Under the pieces are notes generated by a model. That model was given only the letters and a program-made list of their open reading frames with translations. It searched no databases and was not told the DNA's origin. A program made the translations under genes and the position numbers. A stretch of 64,000 nucleotides of DNA. It comes from JBDHWG01 sp039810085. GTDB taxonomy: Bacteria; Chloroflexota; Anaerolineae; Epilineales; JAHCIE01. The stretch lies in contig JBDHWG010000007.1 in assembly GCA_039810085.1 (NCBI GenBank), positions 162,825 to 226,824 of the forward strand, in the 5' to 3' direction. Positions 52,268 to 61,100 of the stretch are shown here, piece after piece. Positions within the stretch are counted from its first letter, which is position 1, and each line of letters begins with the position of its first letter.

Positions 52268-53713
52268 TTAGAAGGAAGGCGTGACCACGACATCGGGTGT
52301 GTCGGTGGACTCGAAGTTGAAAGTAACGTCCTTCCACACTTCCAGGGCCTTCCGCAGTGAGGGCGACCAGCGCGCCGCCCGCGCCAGGATGTCCGGCCCC
52401 TCGTTCAGGTAGTCGCGGCCCTCGTTGCGCGCCTGGATCATCGCCTCGACGGCGATACGGTTGGCCGCCGCGCCCTCGGCGATGCCATCCGGGTGGCCGA
52501 TAGTGCCACCGCCGAATTGCAGCACCACATCCTCGCCCAGCAGGTGCAGCAACTGGTGCATCTGGCCGGCGTGGATGCCGCCCGATGCGACCGGCATTGT
52601 GCCCGGCATCGACGCCCAGTCCTGCTCGAAGTACAGGCCGTTCATCGGGTTCGGGTCCAGCTTATTCTCGCGCAGGGTGTCGTAGTAGCCCTTGACGTTG
52701 TTCGGGTCGCCTTCCAACTTGCCGACGACGGTACCTGCGTGGATGTGGTCCACGCCGGCGAGGCGCATCCACTTGGAGATGACGCGGAAGCTCACGCCGT
52801 GGGTCTTCTGGCGAGTGTAGGTGCTGTGGCCGGCGCGATGGAGGTGGAGGATTACGCTATTGGCCCGCGCCCACTTCGCCATGGACTGAATGGCCGTGTA
52901 GCCAATGGTCAGGTCGATCATGATGATGACGCTGCCAATCTCCTTGGCGAAGTTGGCGCGCTCATACATGTCTTCCATCGTCGCGGCCGTCACGTTCATG
53001 TAGTGACCCTTGATCTCGCCGGTCTCGGCCTCGGCCCGGCTGACGCCCTCCATACAGAACAGGAAGCGGTCGCGCCAGCGCATGAACGGCTGGCTGTTGA
53101 TGTTTTCGTCGTCCTTGGTAAAGTCGAGGCCGCCGCGCAGCGCCTCGTAGACGACGCGGCCGTAGTTGCGCGCCGACAGGCCGAGCTTGGGCTTGACCGT
53201 CGCGCCCAACAGCGGGCGGCCGTACTTGTTGAGATACTCGCGCTCCATCACGATGCCGGTGGCAGGCCCCTGGAACGTCTTGGTGTAGTGCGGCGGAATC
53301 CGCATGTCTTCCAGGCGCAAGGACTTGAGCGCCTTGAAGCCGAAGACGTTGCCGATGATGGACGACGTCAAGTTGGCAATGGAGCCTTCCTCAAACAGGT
53401 CCAGGTCGTAGGCGATGTAAGCAATGTACTGGTCGGAGTTGGGCACCGGCACGACATTGTAGCATTTGGCCTGGTAGTGCTCGTGGGCGGTTAGCCGGTC
53501 GGTCCACACGACGGTCCACGTCGCCGTGGACGACTCGCCCGCGACGGCGGCGGCGGCCTCTATCGGCTCGATGCCCTCCTGTGGGACGAAGCGAAACGCG
53601 CACAGAATGTCAGTGGGTTTGGGTTCGTAATTGGCGTCGTAATAACCCATTTCGGCGTAGGGCGTCACGCCAGCCGACCAGCGGCTCTTGTTCCCGTCTG
53701 TTGCTTTGGCCAT
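52268..53713 (-). CDS. cbbL: ribulose bisphosphate carboxylase large subunit, form I (red-type, IC-like)
   Basis: A 481-residue RuBisCO large subunit fixing CO2 (or O2) to ribulose-1,5-bisphosphate. The carbamylated lysine and Mg2+ ligands are intact as Lys200, Asp202, Glu203 in GGLDFTKDDEN. Loop 6 carries GKLEGD with Lys332, and GATVKPKLGLS and HRAGHSTYTRQ are canonical. ARNEGRDY near residues 436-443 is typical of the red (IC/ID) lineage. All catalytic residues that I can place are present, so it is not a RuBisCO-like protein. ATG 53713 follows AGGAGG. The partner genes cbbS, cbbX and prk follow in order. Form IC in this kind of genome may reflect lateral transfer. Confidence 0.97.
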   Translation of the reverse strand: MAKATDGNKSRWSAGVTPYAEMGYYDANYEPKPTDILCAFRFVPQEGIEPIEAAAAVAGESSTATWTVVWTDRLTAHEHYQAKCYNVVPVPNSDQYIAYIAYDLDLFEEGSIANLTSSIIGNVFGFKALKSLRLEDMRIPPHYTKTFQGPATGIVMEREYLNKYGRPLLGATVKPKLGLSARNYGRVVYEALRGGLDFTKDDENINSQPFMRWRDRFLFCMEGVSRAEAETGEIKGHYMNVTAATMEDMYERANFAKEIGSVIIMIDLTIGYTAIQSMAKWARANSVILHLHRAGHSTYTRQKTHGVSFRVISKWMRLAGVDHIHAGTVVGKLEGDPNNVKGYYDTLRENKLDPNPMNGLYFEQDWASMPGTMPVASGGIHAGQMHQLLHLLGEDVVLQFGGGTIGHPDGIAEGAAANRIAVEAMIQARNEGRDYLNEGPDILARAARWSPSLRKALEVWKDVTFNFESTDTPDVVVTPSF

Positions 53714-53770
53714 AGCAAGACCTCCTAAAAGGTGGCGAAAAGCGAGCAAAGAAGCGCATCCCTGCTACAC

Positions 53771-53776
53771 ATGATA
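53771..53776 (-). promoter_or_regulatory. possible -10 box of the cbb operon
   Basis: TATCAT on the minus strand, 58 bases before the cbbL ATG, in an AT-richer part of the divergent gap. No convincing -35 at 17 bases; only TTACGC. No CbbR gene is next to the operon. Confidence 0.35.
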
Positions 53777-53830
53777 CCACGAAATGACGCAAAGCGTAAT
53801 AGACAAATGGGCGTTTTTTGGTCGAAACCT

Positions 53831-53860
53831 GAATAGGCGCGCAAACTGGGCCGCCTATTC
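53831..53860. promoter_or_regulatory. inverted repeat in the cbbL/metallophosphoesterase gap
   Basis: GAATAGGCG (53831-53839) and CGCCTATTC (53852-53860) form a perfect 9-base inverted repeat in the 251-base divergent gap. It could be a regulator operator (for example a LysR-type site for the cbb operon) or a hairpin; nothing decides which. Confidence 0.5.
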
Positions 53861-53964
53861 CTATGGCTAGGCCGTTGCGCCACGAGTGTAGGCTCGGCAC
53901 GCCTCTTGCCAACAGTTCGGTGGCTGCCCTAAGCGCAATAAGACTCTTCGCAGCGAGGTCCACC

Positions 53965-54882
53965 ATGCAGACAATTCTTCACGTCTCGGATATTCACGCC
54001 GGCGCGCCCTTTCGACCTGAGCTTGCCGAACTGGTCCACTTCGAAGCCGACGAGTTGAACCCGGATGTCGTCGTCGTATCGGGCGACCTGGTGCAGCACG
54101 AGTACGTCGACCAGTACAAGCGGGCGCGGCGCTGGCTCGACGGCTTCCACCAGCCGCTCATCGTCATCCCCGGCAACCACGACGTGCCGTTCCGCAACCC
54201 CATCGACCGCTTCCTGCGGCCCATGGAGAAGTTCCGCCGCTACGTCGAGGCCGACCCCAACCCGTTCTTCTACAAGGGGGAGTTGGCTGTCCTCGGCCTC
54301 AACTCGACGCGCAGTTTCACCATCAAGGGCGGCAAGCTGGGCGAGCCGGAGCTAAATGTTGTACGCGAGCGGCTCAAGCCCCTGCCGCCCAACGTGTGCC
54401 GCGTCATCACCGCCCACCACCACTTCGCCCCGCCGCCCGGCTTCGGCTCGCAAAGCGTCATCGCCGACGCCAAGCACGCGATCGAGGTGATGGAGGAGTG
54501 TGACGTCGAGCTTATCCTGTCCGGCCACATGCACGTCTCGTACATCGGCAATACCCTGGACTTCTACCCGACGTCGCGCTGCGGCATTATCATCGTTCAC
54601 TCGGGCACGACGACGTCGGCGCGCGGCAAGCAGCGCGAGCGCGGCAAGAACTCGTTCAACGTCATCCGCATCCACGAGCTGCACATCTCCATCACGCAGC
54701 ACCTCTACGACAGCACGTCCAAGCGCTTCCTGCCGATGGCCCGCCACCTGTTCCCGCGCCGTCTCCCCGGTCCGTACTACCTGCGTGTCGAGGACGCTGC
54801 GGCGGCGGAGATGACAACCGCGCGGGAAGAAAAGCAAGTGGCTCGCGCCGTCACTGAGCGCATCCAGGAACAGAAAACTTAG
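53965..54882 (+). CDS. metallophosphoesterase (calcineurin-like, CpdA-type)
   Basis: A 305-residue phosphoesterase with the full metal-site series of the calcineurin-like fold: VSDIHAG, VSGDLVQ, IPGNHDVPF, ITAHHHFA and SGHMHVS, in order. These resemble 3',5'-cyclic-nucleotide phosphodiesterases of the CpdA/Icc group and other purple-acid-like enzymes. No signal peptide or membrane helix is present, so it is likely cytoplasmic. The C-terminal part (about 240-305) is rich in basic residues and ends in a charged helix. ATG 53965 starts right at the first strand; the longer frame upstream is rejected. Monocistronic by the flanking gaps. Confidence 0.9.
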   Translation: MQTILHVSDIHAGAPFRPELAELVHFEADELNPDVVVVSGDLVQHEYVDQYKRARRWLDGFHQPLIVIPGNHDVPFRNPIDRFLRPMEKFRRYVEADPNPFFYKGELAVLGLNSTRSFTIKGGKLGEPELNVVRERLKPLPPNVCRVITAHHHFAPPPGFGSQSVIADAKHAIEVMEECDVELILSGHMHVSYIGNTLDFYPTSRCGIIIVHSGTTTSARGKQRERGKNSFNVIRIHELHISITQHLYDSTSKRFLPMARHLFPRRLPGPYYLRVEDAAAAEMTTAREEKQVARAVTERIQEQKT

Positions 54883-54941
54883 CGCCGTTGACATCGAAAC
54901 GGTCCCATGTTACGCTTGCGCCTATAACCATTGCCTGCAAC

Positions 54942-54971
54942 TTGACACACAAGCGAGGTATAAGGTACACT
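54942..54971 (+). promoter_or_regulatory. possible promoter of the RHS gene
   Basis: -35 TTGACA (54942-54947), 18-base spacer, -10 TACACT (54966-54971), about 140 bases before ATG 55116. The intervening leader shows no clear structure. Confidence 0.5.
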
Positions 54972-55115
54972 ATGGGTAATTCAAACTGATTTGCCCGTGG
55001 GCGACGACGCCCCTTTCTTCCTCCTCCATCGTCGCGTCAAGTGTGCCTGTCCTCGCTTGCTGCCCCTCGCGTCTGCTCTCGGGTCCAGCCAAATTGGTAG
55101 ATTGGACATTCTCCC

Positions 55116-58100
55116 ATGCCTCGCTCGGCCGCCGCCCGTCGCGTGCGCGTCCTCTTCGCGCTGTCTGTGCTCCTTGTGACCCTCCTGGCCTCCAGGGCCT
55201 TTGTTTCTGCTCAAACCGCGTCCCCCGACTCCAACACCGCTGCCACAGCGATGCCCGCGACGGGTCTCACACCGACGTCGTCGCCAGCGTTGCCCCTGCC
55301 TACGAGCCTAGCCACCGGCCTGCCGGCCTACCCTATCGGCGCGCCCACCGTCCTAGCGCCATCCTATCCGACGGCCACGCCTGTCGTGCCGCCCACGGTC
55401 GCGGTGGTCGAAACCCTCCCCGTGGTTCCCACGCCCGTTCTGCCGACCCCCATACCAACCCTCGCGCCAACAGCAGTTATTACCACGCCCGTCAGCCTGG
55501 GGCCGGGCTTCTACCCGGCGGATGAGATCGCCCTGCTGCCGCGCCTCACGCCAGCCCATGGCCGCCATCAGCCCGGCCTCGGCGGCGTCGTCGCTTCTGG
55601 GGCGGTCCGCCTCACCCTGCCGCCGCAAGCCCATGGCCGCGCCCTCGGCCTTACGCTTCGAACAGCCGACCGCTACCACGTCCTGCCGCCCGGCGTCGAG
55701 CCGCACCTTCTCTTTACCGTAGATCTCACCGACGAGGCAGATGGCCGGCCGGTTCACGGGCTGGCCCAGGCGGGCGAGATGCGCGTCAACCTGCGCCCGC
55801 TCGTCCGCTCCGACCGCACCGCCCTCGACGTGGGTCTCTACCACTACGATGAGGCGGCGCAACGCTGGCAGCGCGTCCCCACGACCCGCGACGGCGCCGA
55901 GATGGTCGCCCAGGTCGCGCAGTTCTCGGATTACGCCCTGGCGTCCAACTACGGCCACCCGTGGCAGCCGACGGCCAAGATGGACGCCGCCGACACCGAC
56001 CTCTTCAGCGGCGCCGCAATGTTCTCCATCCCGCTCGACACCCCACAAGGGACGAACGGACTGGCTCCCAAGCTGAGCCTCGCGTACTCCAGCGCCATCG
56101 CCGACCAGATGAACGATACCCTGGCGCGCAAAGACAACCCCCTGGACAACAACTCGACGTCGACCCAGGCCGACTGGGTTGGTCTCGGCTGGAGCCTGGG
56201 TGGGGTCGGGCAGATCACCCAGGGTGTCAAAGAGATCAAGGTCGGCGACACGCCCCAGCGCCTGCGCGAGTACCACCTGGAGCTGAACGGCGCGCAGGAG
56301 AAGCTTGTCCGCGCCGATGGGAATGTGGACTACTGGAACCAGGACGTTAATGTCGAGTACCGCACCGAGCGCGACTCGTTCCTGAAGATCATCCGACGCG
56401 ACGGTGGGCCGACGGCGACCAAGACCGGCGAGGACCCTAGCCCCGGCTACGGCGTCTACTTCGAGGTCTGGGACAAGGCGGGGACGTACTACCGCTTCGG
56501 CTACACCGCCGACTCGGAGCACATTCGCGGCTTCGTGGGCGGCAACCGCGCCTACGACTCGGCGTGGGGTCTGGGGCTGGACCGCGTCGTGGATACCCAC
56601 GGCAACGAGATGACCGTCGAGTACTACGAGGATAAGTCGGGCGTGACAGGCAACGAGCGCCCTGCCGACATCGCCGCCTACCCGGCGCGCATCCGCTACT
56701 CGGCTGGCGGCGTCAGTGGCGTCTACCGCGAGATCCGCTTCAACGAGAAGCGATGGAAGAATGGGGATCCGCTTGTTTGGTATGGTCAGTGGGAGTGGAA
56801 CGCGCCCAGTGGTGACCCGAATGATCCCCATCGGCATAATCGGTCGGATTGGATTTCGTCCGAGACACCGCCGAGCTACTGCGACAGCCACCACTGCTAT
56901 GTCGAGCGCGACAAACTCGACACCATCACGATGTATATCGCCCTGGACGGTGGCGTGCTGGAGCGCTTCCGCAAATACAAGCTCGACTACACGCTGCGCA
57001 CGCCGACCTGGCAGTCGTACCTGCGCGCTAAGGATACCGACGACATCCCTGACGACGCAATGATGGCGCAGCCCAAGCTACTCCTGACGGGCATCAGCGA
57101 GTGGGCGAAGAGCGACAGCCCCGGCGCCGACAACGACTACTTCGGCACGCCCCTCTACGGCGGCGCGGCGAGCTACACCTTCGACTACGACACGCCGGGC
57201 CAGACGACCCTCGGCCGCCTGCAGCTCACGCGCATCCAGAGCGCCCTGGGCGGCACGGTCAGCTACACCTACGGCACGTACCGCGCCGACCTCCAGGGCA
57301 ATCTCCTCAACCAGATCGACCGCAACCACGTCACCCAGAAGACGCTGGACGCCGGTCTGGCGCCGGATCCGGCGATGACTTGGAACTACGCTTACGGCCA
57401 AGCGCGCTACCACGTCAACCCCGACGGCAACGACGACCCCAACCACACCGACCAGCATCTCCTCGGCCACGAGTGGGCCGCCGTCACCGACGCGGCGGGC
57501 ACGACGGTCACCCACGGCTTCTTCACCAATCAGACCACGCTGCTCCCAACCTACCCGTACAGCCTTGGCGCGATGACAGGGGCCGACATCGACCCGTTCC
57601 TGCGGGGCCGCGAGTACCTGAGCGAGACGAGCATTACCGGCAGCGGCGGGAACGGCGTCAAGGCGCGGGTAGCGACCCAGGTCTGGACGCCCTGGACGAT
57701 CAATAGCGGCAAGGCGCGCCACGTGCGCGTCACGCGCACCGCCACGTCCCGCGACCCCGGCGGCTTCGTGACCGCCCAGGTGGACATCCACACCTACGAG
57801 TACGACGGCTACGGCAACACCGTGCGCGAGGCCGAGTGCCCCGACAAGGCGAGTGCGACGGACACCTGCGAGGGGGCGGGCTGGAAGCGGCAGACCCAAC
57901 GCTGGTACGACTATCTCAATGGGTCGGGGCCGGGGCAGCCGGGCACCAGCCGCGACAGCTACCGCTACATCGTAGATCGGCCGATGGTCGAGGCGGTGGA
58001 CGGCGACGGGAGCAACGGTACGTGGTGGCCGAAGGTCACGTACTACAGCTACGACGGGCGGAGCGCCATCCCGTGGAGCGGCGGGGCCTTCGTGGCGGGT

Positions 58101-61100
58101 GTGGCCGGGCCAACGACGAAGGGTGAGCTGACGTGGGTGCGGCGGGTGGACTGTTGGCAGTGCAGCCCCGAGACGACGGCAGATACCCAGTACGGCTACG
58201 ACGGCTACGGCAACCGCACCACCGAGACAACGTGGGATGCGTTCTCGGTCAATGGGGCGACACAGGGCGCGGCCCGCACTGTGACCACGACCTACGACGC
58301 CACGCTGCACACCTTCGTGACGCAGGTCACGCAGCCCAACGGTCTCACGGAGACGGCGAACTGGGACACTACCGCGTTCCGCCGCCAGGCGCCGAACTGG
58401 ATCGACGACGCCAACGGCAGCGGCTCGCGGGTGACCTACACCTACGACGACTTCGGGCGGCTGCTGGACATCACCCGCCCGTACGACGCCAGCCCCACCG
58501 AGCACTACGACTACGTCTACAGCGCGGGGGCGCTCCCCAGGCTCGTCATTCGGGCGACGAAGCGGCTGGACGCGAACCGCACGCTGGTCTCGCGCACTTT
58601 CTACGACGGGCTGGGGCGCGTCGTGCTGAGCAAGGCGCCCGACCCCAACGGCAGCGGGGGCGCGGCGGTGGTGGCGACGTACTACGGCCCGACGGGCTTC
58701 GGGACGGATGCGCGCGGCCTGAAGACGGCGGAGACGCTGCCCTATGGCAGCGGGCAGGACGACACCTACGCGCGTCCGACGTTGACGGCCGACTTCACGA
58801 CGCCGCGCCTGATCTACGCCTACGATTGGGCGGGCGAGGTGACGCGCACGACGCGCGCCGACGGCACGATCTCGTTGGTGACACCCATCCGCGAGGGGCG
58901 GGTGACGAGCGTGGCGGAGCGGGGGCCGGAGTTCGGTTTGCCCGCCGCCTTCAACGCGAGCTTCGAGACGGCGGGCAGCGGGACGTGCGCCCAGGGGTGG
59001 ACGTGCGTGGTGGGGATGGCGGAGCGCGTCGGAACCGGGGTGGACGGGCGCTACGCCTTGCGGGTCACAGGAACGAGCGCCTCGGCGACGGCCAGCTATG
59101 GGGCAGGCACGATCCCGAGCGGGGCGACGCTCAGCTTGTCGTGGCTAGCGCGGCGAACGTCGAGCACGGGGGCGTTGACGACGGCGGTGACGGTGAACGG
59201 CGTGGCGGTGACAGTCAACGGCAGTCCGGCGACGGCGGGCGTGACCGCGACGACCCAGGGTCAGTGGGCGGTGTATCACTGGACGTTCCAGGCGCCGACG
59301 ACAAGCGGCAATCAGCAGTTGGCGGTGAGCTTTCAGACGCCGAGCGGGGTCGCCTACGAGGTGGACAACGTGCGCCTGACGTGGGGCGAGGTACGCGAGC
59401 GGTCGGAGGAGACCGACGGCCTGGGACGTACAACGCGCATCCAGGAGCGGAAGGACACCACGACGTGGCTCACGACCCAGTACGCTTACGACCCGCTGGA
59501 CCGGGTGACCTCGGTCACCGACCCCAACGGCAACGTCACGATCTCCAACCGACTGGACACTGCCAACAAAACGCGGCTCGACCGGTTGAGCGTGGCCGAC
59601 CCGGATCGCGGGGCGTGGAGCTACCAGTACGACCCGCAGGGGAACATCAAGCTCCAGACTGACGGGCGCGGGCGGCAGGTGAGCTACAGCTACGACCGCC
59701 TCGACCGCCTGACGGGCAAGAGCTACCCCAACGACCCCAACACGCCGTCGGTGACGACTACCTACGACGATGCGACCGCCGGGGCGTTCCGCAAGGGCCG
59801 CCGCACGCAGATGAGCGTCGGGGGCGACACGGTCACCTACACCTACGACGGGCGGGGGCGGGTGACCCAGGAGACGCGCACGATTGCCGGGGTGGCCTAC
59901 GGCACGGGCTACGTCTACAACAGCGCCGACAAGGTGACGCAGCAGACCTATCCTGATACCGAAGCGGTGACGTATGCCTACAACAGCGTCGGGCGTCTCA
60001 GCAGCGTCAGCGGGGCGAGCGTCTACCTGGCGAGCCAGACGTACGACGTGGCGGGCAAGCCGCTGGACACGACGCTGGGCAATGGCGCATACACCACGGC
60101 CCGCTACGACACATCGAGCCAGCGCCTGAACCTGTTGCAGACCTGGGTGAAGAACGGGGGCAACGCAACGCTGGACTCGGACCTGCGGTACGGCTACGAC
60201 ACGTTTGGCAATGTCACGGCGATCAATGAGACCAAAGATAGGACGCAAGACCAGGGGTTCGGCTACGACAGCCTCAACCGCCTGACGACGGTGAGCGGCC
60301 CGTTCGCCCAGACGTTCGCCTACGACAACCTGGGCAACCTGACCCAACGCGACGGGCAGACGTACCGCTACACAGCGGGCAAGCCCCACGCCGTCAGCCA
60401 GCTTGGGGCGGATACCGCCAATCGCTTCGGCTACGACGCGGCGGGCGCCATGACCACGCGCGGGGGCCAGAGCCTCGTCTACGACGCCGAGGGTCGACTG
60501 ACGAGCGTGAGCGGCGCGACAGGCACGGAGACGTACGTCTACGACGGCGACGGGGCGCTTCGGCGGCGCACTACCGCAGCCCCCACCTACGTCCCGCCGT
60601 ATGCCGAGGACTTCCAGACCGCCAACAGCGGCTGGAGCACGAGTGGGGCGGTGGCGTGGGGCGTCTATGACAACGCCTCCCACACCACTACCTTCCGCGC
60701 CACCGGCGCCATGAGCTGGACGCCCGTCATCGCTCGCACGGCGACCCTCGGTGACGGCCGCGTCGCCCGCGTCGCCTTCAAGCTCGGCCAGACCAACAGC
60801 CAGGCCGGGCTGGAGATCGACACCGGCAGCGGGAGCGGCTACTACCGCATCGCGGTGTACGAGAGCGGTGGTAAGCTGTACCAGGCGCTGGCCTACCCGT
60901 CCGGGGGTGGGACAACCTACGTCAACCCGACCGTCCTGGTGGACGCCTTCCAGGCCAACACGTGGTACGTGCTGGAGATGGCGGCGGATGACGCGGCGGG
61001 GTTTCGGGTCAGCGTGTGGGACGAGGCCGTGTCGGGTGTGCGCTACGAGGCACGGTACGAGATGCCCATCGGCAAGGCATGGACGTTCCGCGGGTGGGTG

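Noticed and set aside
52268..53713. RuBisCO-like protein (form IV)
   Set aside because: Carbamylation Lys200, both acidic metal ligands and the loop 6 Lys332 are present, together with cbbS, cbbX and prk.
55353..56894. 513-residue minus-strand ORF opposite the RHS N-terminus
   Set aside because: Same reason: stop-poor antisense frame of a GC-rich gene.
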